Below are positions 7,421 through 18,410 of a DNA stretch of 64,000 bases, piece after piece. Origin of the DNA: SZAS-103 sp036496805 (GTDB lineage Bacteria; Pseudomonadota; Gammaproteobacteria; Xanthomonadales; Xanthomonadaceae); NCBI GenBank assembly GCA_036496805.1, contig DASXKN010000031.1, positions 12,889 through 76,888 of the forward strand, written 5' to 3'. The position numbers and the translations under genes were made by a program. Within the stretch, counting starts at the first letter, position 1. Every line of letters starts with the position of its first letter. The notes beneath the pieces were generated by a model. The model was not told the DNA's origin. It made no database searches and was given only the letters and a program-made list of their open reading frames with translations.

Positions 7421-9550
7421 ATGACCCTGCGCAACGCCATCCTGCTGGCGATTCCCCTGCTGTGCCCGGTCGCCGCGCATGCGGCCGATCCCGACCAGCC
7501 GACCCTGCTCGACCGCATCGAGGTCACCTCGGACAAGATCCCGACGACGATCGCGCGCGGCACCGACACGGTCACCGTCGTCGACGGCAACACCCTGCGC
7601 GCGCAGGGCGCGACCGACCTGGCCGGGGCGATGCGCCTGGTCGCCGGCGTGGAAGCGCCCGCAGGCGGCGACAACGGTCCGGCATCGAGCGTGCCGGCGC
7701 TGTGGGGGTTGCGCGAGTTCGACGCCTTCCTGCTGGTGGTCGATGGAGTGCCCAGCGGCGGCGCCTTCAACCCCGCGCTGCAGGCCGTCGACCTGGCCAA
7801 TGTCGAGCGCATCGAGGTCCTGCGCGGGGCGGCTCCGGTGAGCTTCGGCGCGACCAGCTTCGTCGGCGTGATCCAGGTCATCCACTACGCCGCCGGCCAG
7901 GGCCCGATGCGCGGCGAGGTGCACGTGGGCACGTTCGGCAGCGGCGGCGGCGCGCTCGCGGTACCGGTGAACGACGGCCACGACGGCGGCTTCGCGTCCT
8001 CGCTGCTGGTCGATGCCGATCGCCACCGCGTCGAGGAAGACCGCACCGGCTTCGAGCGTGCGCACGCGCTGTACCGACTGCGCGGCGATGTCGGCGGCGG
8101 CACCCTCGGATTCGACCTCGATGCGAGCGTGGTCAACCAGGACCCGGGCAGCCCGCACCCGCTGGCCGGCACGGTCCTCGACCCGCGCATGCCGGTGGAC
8201 GCGAACGTCAACCCGAGCGATGCGAAGCTCGACGAGACGCGGCTACAGGCGGCATTCGACTACACCCACGACACCGGGCTGGGCGACTGGATCACGCGCT
8301 TCTCGCTCGCCCACACTCGCGGCCTGAACACGCGCGGATTCCTGCGCCAGGACTTCGCCGACGACGGCATCACCCACAACGCCGACGGCTTCCGCCAGCA
8401 GCGCCATACCGACGAGGCCTACTTCGACAGCCATGTCGTCACCACCTTCTCGCCGCGCAGCAGTCTCGCCTGGGGCATGGACTACCTGTACGGCTACGGG
8501 CGACAGAACAGCGACAACAACGAGTACGCGGTCTTCGCCGACGGCCATGGCGCACCGGTCTCGACCAGCCTGCACGACGACGAGTTCACCCTGCTGACCG
8601 ACCGCCGCAATTTCGCCGGCCTGTACGCCGACTGGCGCTTCGACGTCACCAGCATCTGGCGGCTCAACGCCGGCGTGCGCTTCAACCACACCGAGGAAAC
8701 CCGCTTCGGACAGGCCACCGACAACACCGTCGACCCGCCGGATACCGAGGCCTTCACCAGCACGCACAGCTCCGACCGCTGGGCCGGCGCGCTCGGCACC
8801 AGCGTGCAGGTGTGGAAGAGCGGCAAGGACGAGTTCGACCTCTATGCCAACTACCGCAACACCTTCAAGCCGGCCGCGATCGACTTCGGGCCGGATGTCG
8901 AGGGCGGCATCCTGAATCCGGAGACGGCGCACAGCGTCGAGTTCGGATTCAGGGGCACGGCCATCGACGGCCGCCTGGAATGGGATGCATCGACGTTCCG
9001 GATGCACTTCAGCAACCTCGTCGTGCCGGAGGAAGTGGACGGCGAGCCTGGCATCGCCAACGCCGGCAGCGAGCTTTTCCGCGGCGTCGAGTTCGAGTCG
9101 AGCCTGCAGATTGCCGGCGACCTGAAGCTGCAGGCGAGCGCCGCCTGGCACGACGCGCGCTTCCTGGACGACGTGCAACTGGACGAAGACGGCGGCATCG
9201 TCGACCTCAAGGGCAACCAGCTCGAACTTTCGCCGCACCACCTCGGCGGACTCGGCCTGACCTGGACGCCGGCGCAGGGCCTGAACGGCTACCTGATCGG
9301 CAACTACGTCGGCGCGCGCTTCCTCGACAAGCTCAACACCGCGCGCGTGGGCGGTTACGGCACGCTCGACGCCGGCATCGGCTATCGCCACGACGCATGG
9401 GAACTGCGCCTGGACGGCAGCAACCTCACCGACCGCCGCGACCCGGTGGCGGAAAGCGAGTTCGGCGATTCGTCGTTCTACCTGCTGCCGGGCCGGAGCG
9501 TGATGGCGAGCTTCAACTGGACGTTCGGCAAGGGGACGCAGTCTCCCTGA
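7421..9550 (+). CDS. TonB-dependent outer-membrane receptor
   Basis: A 709-residue outer-membrane active transporter. I chose the ATG giving MTLRNAILLAIPLLCPVAAHAA, a clear signal peptide ending in AHA-A, with GGGAGAGG upstream; an earlier in-frame ATG adds 24 residues without a signal. A TonB-box-like segment (DRIEVTSD) follows the signal, then a plug domain (about 40-160, with VERIEVLRG) and a 22-strand-type barrel that ends in an aromatic residue (FNWTF plus a short tail), as expected for BAM recognition. The ligand cannot be inferred: there is no Fur box or uptake operon next to it. It converges on argH. Confidence 0.92.
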   Translation: MTLRNAILLAIPLLCPVAAHAADPDQPTLLDRIEVTSDKIPTTIARGTDTVTVVDGNTLRAQGATDLAGAMRLVAGVEAPAGGDNGPASSVPALWGLREFDAFLLVVDGVPSGGAFNPALQAVDLANVERIEVLRGAAPVSFGATSFVGVIQVIHYAAGQGPMRGEVHVGTFGSGGGALAVPVNDGHDGGFASSLLVDADRHRVEEDRTGFERAHALYRLRGDVGGGTLGFDLDASVVNQDPGSPHPLAGTVLDPRMPVDANVNPSDAKLDETRLQAAFDYTHDTGLGDWITRFSLAHTRGLNTRGFLRQDFADDGITHNADGFRQQRHTDEAYFDSHVVTTFSPRSSLAWGMDYLYGYGRQNSDNNEYAVFADGHGAPVSTSLHDDEFTLLTDRRNFAGLYADWRFDVTSIWRLNAGVRFNHTEETRFGQATDNTVDPPDTEAFTSTHSSDRWAGALGTSVQVWKSGKDEFDLYANYRNTFKPAAIDFGPDVEGGILNPETAHSVEFGFRGTAIDGRLEWDASTFRMHFSNLVVPEEVDGEPGIANAGSELFRGVEFESSLQIAGDLKLQASAAWHDARFLDDVQLDEDGGIVDLKGNQLELSPHHLGGLGLTWTPAQGLNGYLIGNYVGARFLDKLNTARVGGYGTLDAGIGYRHDAWELRLDGSNLTDRRDPVAESEFGDSSFYLLPGRSVMASFNWTFGKGTQSP

Positions 9551-9647
9551 GAACGCGGAAACGATTCACGCGGCGGCTCGTTCGCGATGGTGGAATCGTG
9601 GCGAGTCCCGGACCTGGACGCGGCGCAGGCCAGTTCGGGCACCGGGC

Positions 9648-10981
9648 TTACCCGTCTTTCGCGCCGCCCCGCCCCGCCCCGTTCGTTGAACCGGATTCGC
9701 AGGATGCATCAAGGCGCGCGCGCAGGATGTCGAGCCGCAAGTCGGCCGCGCCGCCCGGCGATACCCGCGCGGCGAGACTCGCTTCCGGATCCACCCCGGC
9801 CGCCAGTGGCGACTCGCTCGCGCAGGCGCGATAGGCCTCGCGGAACGGTACGCCGGCGCGTGCCAGCTCGATGGCGCGGTCGGTCGCGTACATGCCCGGC
9901 TCGATCGCCGCGCGCATGCGCGGCGCGTTCCAGCGCAGCGCGCCGAGCAGCTCCGGCAGCAATGCCAGTGCCGCCAGGCCGTGCGAGAAGCCGTGGAAGA
10001 GGCCGCCCTTGGAGTACTGCAGGTCGCGCTGGTAACCGCTCGGCAGCGACAGCAGCGATTCGATCTCCACGCGCGCGGCCGCGACCGTGGCGTAGCTCGC
10101 GCGAAGCAGTTCGACGACGTCGGGATTGCGCTTGTTCGGCATGATCGAACTGCCGGTCGTGTACGCATCCGGCAAGGCCACGAAGCCGAATTCGGAGGTG
10201 GTGAACAAGGACAGGTCCCAGGCCAGCCGGCGCAGGTCGAGCAAAGCGGCGCCGAGCGCATCGAGCGCGGCGATCTCGAACTTGCCGCGCGAGAGCTGCG
10301 CGTACACCGGCGAAACCTGCATGCGCGCGAAGCCGAGCGCCCGGGTCGTGTGTTCGCGGTCGAGCGGCAGGTTCACGCCGTATCCGGCCGCGGTACCGAG
10401 CGGGTTGGCGTCGATCCAGTCGTGCGCCTGGCGCGCGCGCGCGGCATCGTCGATGAAGGCTTCCGCGAAGCCCGCGAACCACATCGCTGTCGAGGAGACC
10501 ACCGCGCGCTGGAGGTGGGTGTAGCCCGGCAACGGCAGCGATTCGTTCGCCGCGCGATCGAGGCAGGCACGCGCCGAGCGCGCACACAGCGATTCGAGCT
10601 CGCGCAGGCGGTCCTTCAGCCACAGCCGCGTGGCGACGAGGATCTGGTCGTTGCGGCTGCGCCCGGTGTGCACCTTGCGGCCGACATCGCCGAGTCGCTC
10701 GGTCAGGCGCGACTCGATGGCCGAATGCCCGTCTTCGTGGCGTGCGTCGAGCACGAACGAACCGGCGGCGAAATCGTCGGCGAGTGCGTCCAGTTCACGC
10801 ACCATCGCCGTCGCTTCGTCGCCGGTCAACACGCCGATGCGCTGCAGGCCTTCGACATGCGCGACGCTCGCACGGATGTCGCAGGCGAAGAACTCGCGGT
10901 CGAGCACGACATCGTCGCCGGCGAGGAAACGCATGACGCGCGGATCGACCGCCGTGCCGTCCTTCCGCCACAACAGGTCGC

Positions 10982-10985
<4 letters not shown>
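9648..10985 (-). CDS. argH: Argininosuccinate lyase
   Basis: Last enzyme of arginine synthesis, splitting argininosuccinate into arginine and fumarate. The 445-residue product carries the fumarase/aspartase signature GSSIMPNKRNPD, the HTGRSRND substrate motif and TLQ/THLQRA region (YTHLQRAV). It is the last gene of the arg operon and its ATG overlaps the argC stop (ATGA). The C-terminal tail of about 15 residues (Gly/Ser/Ala-rich) goes beyond the usual end. No terminator was seen in the 97 nt shared with the converging receptor gene. Confidence 0.97.
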
Positions 10986-11953
<968 letters not shown>

Positions 11954-11960
11954 GGGCGCG

Positions 11961-12491
11961 TCACCGGTCACGCGCATGGCTCACGGACAGGGTCTTGCCT
12001 GCATGCGCTTCATTCGTCCTGCATTGCTCGACCGTCATCTTCAGCGGCGTTTGCTGGATGATATGCAGACAGAAGAACGGCAACCCGACGACCAGGACGG
12101 ACCATGCCAGCATTCCGTACGCGCGCCAGCGAACAACTCGCCCCCGCTTGATCGGAGTGCGGACGACTACCAGCGCACCCGGCACGGGCCATTGGCCGTA
12201 CTTGAGCATCTTCAGCGCCGCGGGCACGGCCCAGATCGCCGCTATCGCAAGCGGCAGCAGGGAGAGCGCCAGCAGCGTGCCGCGCAACCAGGGCAGCGAA
12301 TCGCACTTGGGCAGGTGGTCGATATAGCGCCAGTAGGCCGGATAGGCCCACTTGTCGGCTATCCACGCGAAAGCGAATCCGGCGACGACAATCACTGCGA
12401 GCTTGATCCTCCCCGCACGCGTAGGTTCGATGAATTCCGCTTGCACGATCGCCGCGGTGGATGCCGTGGACTTCGATGCGTTCGGTGTCAT
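11961..12491 (-). CDS. Hypothetical integral membrane protein inside the arg operon
   Basis: A 176-residue protein not assigned to a known family. Three hydrophobic segments are visible: about 31-48 (LAVIVVAGFAFAWIA), 70-92 (LLALSLLPLAIAAIWAVP) and 130-150 (AWSVLVVGLPFFCLHII). The rest is basic and polar. It overlaps the upstream acetyltransferase by 4 nt (ATGA) and ends 7 nt before argC, so it is almost certainly co-transcribed with the arginine genes. Whether it has anything to do with arginine (transport, sensing) or is only a passenger cannot be told. Confidence 0.72.
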   Translation of the reverse strand: MTPNASKSTASTAAIVQAEFIEPTRAGRIKLAVIVVAGFAFAWIADKWAYPAYWRYIDHLPKCDSLPWLRGTLLALSLLPLAIAAIWAVPAALKMLKYGQWPVPGALVVVRTPIKRGRVVRWRAYGMLAWSVLVVGLPFFCLHIIQQTPLKMTVEQCRTNEAHAGKTLSVSHARDR

Positions 12492-13127
12492 GGTTTCTGG
12501 TCCTTCAGGGACGATTGTGGATTCCGGATGGTCGCATGGCGCTCGAGCAGGAACTGCAGGTGCCTGCGCACCGCCGGCCATTCGCTGGCGATGATCGAGA
12601 ACACCACGGTGTCGCGCAGGCTGCCGTCGGCCATGATCAGGTGGCTGCGCAGCACGCCGTCCTGCTTCGCGCCAAGGCGCGCGATCGCCGCTCGCGAGCG
12701 CTGGTTGAACCAGTTGGTGCGGAACTCGACCGCGATGCAGTCCAGCGCCTCGAAGGCGTGGCCCAGCAGCAAGCGCTTGGCCTCGGTGTTCAGGCCGGTG
12801 CGCTGCACGCGCGCGGCGTACCAGGTGTAGCCGATCTCGACGCGGCGGTTGGTCGCGTCGACATGGCAGTAACGCGTGCTGCCGACCACGTCGCCCTTCG
12901 CATCGCGCACCACGAAGGGCAGCGATTTGCCGGCATCGCGCTCTTCCAGCGCCGTGGCGACGTAGGCTTCCACCGTCTCCGGCGACGGTACCGAGGTGTA
13001 CCAGAGCTTCCACAGCTCGCCGTCCTTCGCCGCCTCGCGAAGCGCAGGCACATGCGCCATCTGCATGGGCTCGAGGCGTACGTGTCGGCCTTCGAGAGTC
13101 ACAGGATTCAGCCAGGTCGTGCTCGCG

Positions 13128-13135
<8 letters not shown>
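12488..13135 (-). CDS. GNAT-family N-acetyltransferase (RimJ/RimL-like) in the arg operon
   Basis: A 215-residue protein with the RimJ/L type GNAT layout: LEGRHVRLEPM at the N-terminus, VVGSTRYCHVDATNRRVEIGYTWY as the central strands, and GLNTEAKRLLLGHAFE as the acetyl-CoA-binding turn region. The following ALDCIAVEFRTNWFNQRSRAAIARLG segment is the usual C-terminal GNAT half. It overlaps argB by 8 nt and the membrane gene by 4 nt. Acceptor unknown; a role in the acetylated arginine pathway is possible but not shown, since argB already carries its own acetyltransferase domain. Confidence 0.85.
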
Positions 13136-14462
<1,327 letters not shown>

Positions 14463-14557
14463 GGACAGGCGCGGCTCAGAAGATGGATTCCGGAAGCAAC
14501 CTCCGCTCGCCTGCGAGGACGGCGGATGTGTTTGCAACGTGCGTCGCGAGGTTCATT

Positions 14558-15643
14558 TCATGCCTCCAGCAGGCGTCGGTAGGTGGCGGCGGCGGTGTGC
14601 AGTTGTTCGAGCGCGACCCATTCGTCGGCGGCATGGGCCTGGGCGATGTCGCCGGGGCCGTAGACCAGTGCGGTCATGCCGGCCTGCGAGAACAGCGAGG
14701 CCTCGGTCCAGAAGTCGACGGCGTTGCCGATGGGCAGGCCGAGACGATCCGCGAGATCGCGGGCCTGAAGGCGGCGGGTTTCGGCCTGTGCGACGTCGCC
14801 AGCCGGCAGCGAAGGGCCACGGAAGACTTCCTCGTAGTGCGCGAGTACGGCCGGATCGGCGCATGCACGGTAGGTTGCATGCAACTCGTCGAAATCCTGC
14901 GAAGGCAGCGGGCGGAATCCGAAGCGCAGGTCGGCTGACGGCGCGATCATGTTCGCCTTGATGCCGCCTTCGATGCGGCCGATGTTGAAGCGCAGGCCGG
15001 TCAGGCCGCCAAATCCGCGCTCTGCCTCGGATGCGACGAAATCCAGAGCCCGTCCGCCCCAGCGCACCGCCTGGTGGAGCGCGCTCGCCTCCATCGCGTT
15101 CGCGCCGGAAGCATGGCCCGCGCTGCCGCGAAAACGCATCTGCACCGAACTGATCCCGCGATGCGCGAGCACCGCCTCGCAGCGCGTAGGCTCGGCGACG
15201 ATGGCTTCGGCGAAGCCGTGTCCGCGCTCCAGGAAAGCGCGGATGCAGCGCGGATCGTTGGCTTCCTCGTCGCTGCTGAAGAGGAACGCAGCATCGCCAT
15301 TCGTGGCCTGAGCGGCGGCGAGCAGGCACGCGGCCGCTCCCTTGATGTCGCAGGCGCCCAGCCCGACCGCGCGCGCGTCGTCCACGCGCAGCTCGAACGG
15401 ATCGACGCTCCATCCCGGCGAATCGGGCACGGTGTCCAGGTGCACGTTGAACACGCGCCGCGGATTCCCGCGCACGGCCAGCAGCGAGACCGCACCGGCG
15501 CCGTGGTCGGAGACCTCTATGTCGAAGCCGTGCAACTGCTCGCCCAGATAGCCGAAGATGCCGCCGCCATCGATCCGGCGCGGCGGGTTGCGCGTGTCGA
15601 AGGCGACGAGGTGTTCGAGGTGCTGGAGGACGTCATCCAGCAT
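14558..15643 (-). CDS. argE: M20-family deacetylase, acetylornithine/acetylcitrulline type
   Basis: Zinc-dependent M20 amidohydrolase that removes the acetyl group in arginine synthesis. Metal-site motifs are visible: FNVHLDTVPDSPGW (His and Asp), SSDEEANDPR (general base and ligand Glu) and the final FWTEASLFSQAGM region. About 361 residues. With argF' as the carbamoyltransferase, the true substrate should be acetylcitrulline rather than acetylornithine, as shown for the Xanthomonas pathway; that is inference from context. I chose the ATG for MLDDVLQHLEHL. It overlaps the 3' end of argG by 11 nt because argG is extended by a repeat. Confidence 0.92.
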   Translation of the reverse strand: MLDDVLQHLEHLVAFDTRNPPRRIDGGGIFGYLGEQLHGFDIEVSDHGAGAVSLLAVRGNPRRVFNVHLDTVPDSPGWSVDPFELRVDDARAVGLGACDIKGAAACLLAAAQATNGDAAFLFSSDEEANDPRCIRAFLERGHGFAEAIVAEPTRCEAVLAHRGISSVQMRFRGSAGHASGANAMEASALHQAVRWGGRALDFVASEAERGFGGLTGLRFNIGRIEGGIKANMIAPSADLRFGFRPLPSQDFDELHATYRACADPAVLAHYEEVFRGPSLPAGDVAQAETRRLQARDLADRLGLPIGNAVDFWTEASLFSQAGMTALVYGPGDIAQAHAADEWVALEQLHTAAATYRRLLEA

Positions 15644-16925
15644 CGCTGTTCGCCCATCCGTGCCGCAATGAGGGGTGTGGTTCGACAAGCCTGTCCTGAG
15701 CCCTGTCGAAGGACTCGCCACGAACGGTTCCTGATTTGCGATTGATCTCGGCCCACAGCGTCGAGCTCATGCCATAGAGGCGGATGAAACCCTCGGCTTC
15801 GGCGACGCCCCAGTCCGCTGACTGCGCGTAGGTCGCGCCTTTCGCATGCAGCACGTGGGGCGAATCGACCGCTATCGCCTGCACGTTGCCGCCCTGCGTT
15901 TCCAGCGTGACGGTGCCGTTGACGCAACGCTGGCTCGAGCGCAGGAAGGCTTCAAGATCGGCCTTGAGCGGATCGTGGAAGAAACCCTCGTAGACCAGCT
16001 CGACCCATTGCCTGGCGACGGCGGGCTTGCAGCGGTTCTGCGCCTTGCTCAGCACCGCCTCCTCGAGCGCACGATGCGCGACCAGCATGGCGGACAAGCC
16101 GGGCGCCTCGTAAACGATGCGGCCCTTGAGTCCGATCGTGGTGTCGCCGGTGTACAGGCCGCGACCCACGCCGTAGCGCGCGAACAGTGCATTGAGTTTC
16201 GCGAGCAGAAGGTGTCCATCGATGCGTTCGCCGTCCAGCGACACCGCTTCGCCAAGCTCGAAACCGATTCGCACTTGCAGCGGCATTTCGGGCCACTCCG
16301 CACGCCGCGCGCACCAGCCACGAGCGCCCTCGCCCGGCGCCTGCCAGCGGTCGATCTCGCCGCCCGACATGGTCACGCCGAGCAGGTTTTCGTTGATCGT
16401 GTAGGACTTCTGTTTCGCATGGACTTCGAAGCCGCGCTGCTCGAGGTACTGCTGCTCGTAGGCGCGCGTGTGTGTGTGTTCCTTCTGGATCTCGCGGATC
16501 GGCGCGACGATGGTGTAGTCGCCGAGCGCCTTCACGGTCAGGTCGAAACGCACCTGATCGTTGCCCATGCCGGTGCAGCCGTGCGCGACGAAACGGGTGC
16601 CCAGCTCGTCGCAGCGCCGCAGCGCCGCTTCGACGATCAGGTAGCGGTCGGAGACCAGCAACGGATACTGGCCCTGGTAGCCCTCACCTGCCATCACGAA
16701 AGGCACGACGAAGTCGCGCCACAACGCCGGACCGCCGTCGATGGTGACGTGCGAAGCCACGCCGAGCTCATGCGCGCGCGCTTCGATGTACGCGCGCTCG
16801 TCCGCGTCCACGCCACCGGTCTCGGCAAAGACCGTGTGCACGCGATATCCGCGCTCGATCAGCCACGGGACGCAGAAGCTGGTGTCGAGGCCGCCGGAAA
16901 AGGCCAGCACGATGTCCTGGTTCAT
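15633..16925 (-). CDS. argG: Argininosuccinate synthase, with a repeat-encoded C-terminal tail
   Basis: ATP-dependent ligase joining citrulline and aspartate. The PP-loop AFSGGLDTS is at residues 8-16 of the 430-residue product. In this group the enzyme usually ends near 400, close to MSSTLWAEINR. Here the frame runs on for about 34 residues through a REP-like element (SFDRAQDRLVEPH) and stops inside the argE start region. The extension probably arose by insertion of the repeat over the original stop. I chose the ATG giving MNQDIVLAF. It follows argF' by 56 nt. Identity is firm; the tail looks non-functional but is a natural tag. Confidence 0.95.
   Translation of the reverse strand: MNQDIVLAFSGGLDTSFCVPWLIERGYRVHTVFAETGGVDADERAYIEARAHELGVASHVTIDGGPALWRDFVVPFVMAGEGYQGQYPLLVSDRYLIVEAALRRCDELGTRFVAHGCTGMGNDQVRFDLTVKALGDYTIVAPIREIQKEHTHTRAYEQQYLEQRGFEVHAKQKSYTINENLLGVTMSGGEIDRWQAPGEGARGWCARRAEWPEMPLQVRIGFELGEAVSLDGERIDGHLLLAKLNALFARYGVGRGLYTGDTTIGLKGRIVYEAPGLSAMLVAHRALEEAVLSKAQNRCKPAVARQWVELVYEGFFHDPLKADLEAFLRSSQRCVNGTVTLETQGGNVQAIAVDSPHVLHAKGATYAQSADWGVAEAEGFIRLYGMSSTLWAEINRKSGTVRGESFDRAQDRLVEPHPSLRHGWANSDAG
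15677..15727. repeat. REP-like palindromic repeat inside the argG 3' end
   Basis: The stretch reads GTGGTTCGACAAGC...TGTCGAAGGACTCGCCACGAAC, an imperfect inverted repeat with the TTCGACAAGC/CTGTCGAA core. Related copies lie at 33149-33232 and 54470-54537. Here it is translated as SFDRAQDRLVEPH at the ArgG C-terminus. Confidence 0.75.
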
Positions 16926-16981
16926 TGCAGTGGTTTCCTTGTTTGATTGTCGAAAAAGGATCTTTTCCATTTTCGATGCGG

Positions 16982-18034
16982 TCATGGGGAGACGAGCGCG
17001 GCCATCACCGCTTTCTGCACGTGCAGCCGGTTCCCGGCTTCCTCGATGGCGATGCAGTTCGGCGAATCCATCACGCCGTCGGTGGCCTTGACGTTGCGCC
17101 GCAGCGGCAGGCAATGGCTGAACACGCCGTTGCGGGTCAGCGCCATCTTGGCCTCGTCGACGATGAAGTGGCGGTGTGCTTCGCGGATCGCCTTCTCCTG
17201 GTCCCAGCGGCCGAAGTACGGGATCGCGCCCCAGCTCTTCGCGTAGACGACGTCGGCGCCGCGATAGGCTTCCTGCGGGTCGTGGCTGATCGTGAGCGAG
17301 CCTCCGTTTTCGACAACATTGCGTTCGGCCCGCTGCATGTAACACTCATCGAGCAGGTATTCCGGCGTGGGGCACAGCAAGGTGACGTCCATGCCGTAGC
17401 GCGTGGCGATCGTGAGCGCGGAATTGGCGACGGCCGTGTTGAGCGGTTTCGGGTGATACGTCCAGGTCAGCACGTATTTTTTCCCGCGCAATACCTGCGT
17501 CGGATCGATGCCGGGAGTGTTCGCACCGAAACGCTCCTGCAGCGCGAGGACATGCGCCAGCTCCTGGCAGGGGTGGACGATCGTCTCCATGTTGATTACC
17601 GGCACGGTCGCGTATTTCGCGAAGCCCTTGATCACGGCGTCCTGGCGATCGACCGACCAGTCCTGGAACTTCGGGAAGGCGCGCACGCCGATCAGGTCGA
17701 CGTAGCGCGACAGCACGCGCGCGACCTCGGCGATGTGCTCTTCGGCCTCGCCGTCCATGACCTTGCCGAAGTCGAATTCGATCGGCCACGCGTCCTTGCC
17801 CGGCGCGAGCACGACCGCGTGGCCGCCGAGCTGGAAAGCGCCGATCTCGAAGCTGGTGCGCGTGCGCAACGAGGGATTGAAGAACACGAGGGCGATCGTG
17901 CGTCGGCCAAGCTGGTCGCCGAAGCGCTGGCGCTTGAACGTGGCGGCGCGCGCGAGCAGCGCGTCGAGCGCCTCGCGGCTCCACTCCTGGGTGTCGAGGA
18001 AGTCTCGCGGGTGTTCGGGGTGGCTTGGCTTCAT
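16982..18034 (-). CDS. argF': N-acetylornithine carbamoyltransferase (AOTCase)
   Basis: A 350-residue carbamoyltransferase. The carbamoyl-phosphate loop is SLRTRT (about 55-60), HPCQ is near residue 145-150, and the C-terminal FSHCLPLRRNVKATD holds the second substrate. The DAWPIEF segment and Pro-rich loop fit the xanthomonad AOTCase that uses acetylornithine and yields acetylcitrulline, rather than OTCase. I chose the ATG for MKPSHPEHPRDFLDTQEWS; the frame upstream is Pro-rich and overlaps the leader hairpin. It is the first structural gene of the arg operon, preceded by a leader peptide and a terminator-like hairpin about 70 nt upstream. Confidence 0.94.
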   Translation of the reverse strand: MKPSHPEHPRDFLDTQEWSREALDALLARAATFKRQRFGDQLGRRTIALVFFNPSLRTRTSFEIGAFQLGGHAVVLAPGKDAWPIEFDFGKVMDGEAEEHIAEVARVLSRYVDLIGVRAFPKFQDWSVDRQDAVIKGFAKYATVPVINMETIVHPCQELAHVLALQERFGANTPGIDPTQVLRGKKYVLTWTYHPKPLNTAVANSALTIATRYGMDVTLLCPTPEYLLDECYMQRAERNVVENGGSLTISHDPQEAYRGADVVYAKSWGAIPYFGRWDQEKAIREAHRHFIVDEAKMALTRNGVFSHCLPLRRNVKATDGVMDSPNCIAIEEAGNRLHVQKAVMAALVSP

Positions 18035-18102
18035 GGAGGCGGTTCGCGGATGCGGTGGCGGGAACGGCGGGGGGATCGACGGAATGGCGGGCACGGAAAA
18101 CG

Positions 18103-18130
18103 AAAAACCCGGCGCGAGGCCGGGTTTTTT
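18103..18130 (-). terminator. Terminator hairpin in the argF' leader, candidate attenuator
   Basis: AAAAACCCGGC (18103-18113), loop GCGAG and GCCGGGTTTTT (18119-18129) form a perfect 11-bp stem with a U-tract in either direction. It lies between the leader peptide stop (18158) and the argF' start (18034). The preceding gene has its own terminator at 18352-18387, so this one acts on the argF' transcript. The RNA segment CGGCGC (from 18157 down to 18152) is complementary to GCGCCG inside the hairpin (18115 down to 18110) and could form an antiterminator. A second hairpin, CAACGA/TCGTTG, lies at 18134-18152. Confidence 0.75.
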
Positions 18131-18157
18131 AGACAACGAGGAAAATTCGTTGCGCCG

Positions 18158-18265
18158 CTACCCAGCTCGCGATGAAAGGCGATGCGGTCGACGCGCGCGC
18201 GAGGTCATGCCTGCCGCCATGCGGGCGGAGGTCAGGATCGCGGCGTCGGGGCGGAGTGCGTGCAT
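18158..18265 (-). CDS. Arg-rich leader peptide of the arginine operon (candidate argL)
   Basis: A 35-codon ORF starting at ATG 18265 and ending in TAG 28 nt before the terminator hairpin. It has seven arginines, five of them in the last 13 residues (SRARRPHRLSSRAG), using CGC, CGT and CGA; CGA is normally scarce in a genome this GC-rich. Upstream on the minus strand are TAATAG and an AT-rich stretch that could be a -10 element close to the ATG, so the message may be nearly leaderless; no Shine-Dalgarno is evident. Within it, CCTCCGCC and GGCGGCAGG can pair as a pause hairpin. The layout is that of a ribosome-mediated attenuator sensing charged tRNA-Arg. Peptide expression is inferred. Confidence 0.6.
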   Translation of the reverse strand: MHALRPDAAILTSARMAAGMTSRARRPHRLSSRAG

Positions 18266-18351
18266 GGGATGAGTTTTGCACACTATTACGCTGCGGTGCA
18301 ACAAGCTCGAAGCACGGTCGCGATTCGCGTCAGGAAATGCAGGTCGTCGCC

Positions 18352-18387
18352 AGAAACGAAAACGCCCCTGCCCGAAGGCAGAGGCGT
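18352..18387 (-). terminator. Intrinsic terminator of the glycine-zipper gene
   Basis: On the minus strand ACGCC-x-CTGCC and GGCAG-x-GGCGT pair (18362-18387) around a 4-nt loop, followed by TTTTCGTTTC. It lies 24 nt after the stop of the gene at 18411 and separates it from the arg leader. Confidence 0.8.
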
Positions 18388-18410
18388 CGCGTTCCTGTTG
18401 CGGAAGACGA

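Noticed and set aside
7462..9834. A 790-codon open frame overlapping the TonB receptor
   Set aside because: Arg-rich shadow frame; the receptor frame has the signal peptide, plug and barrel features.
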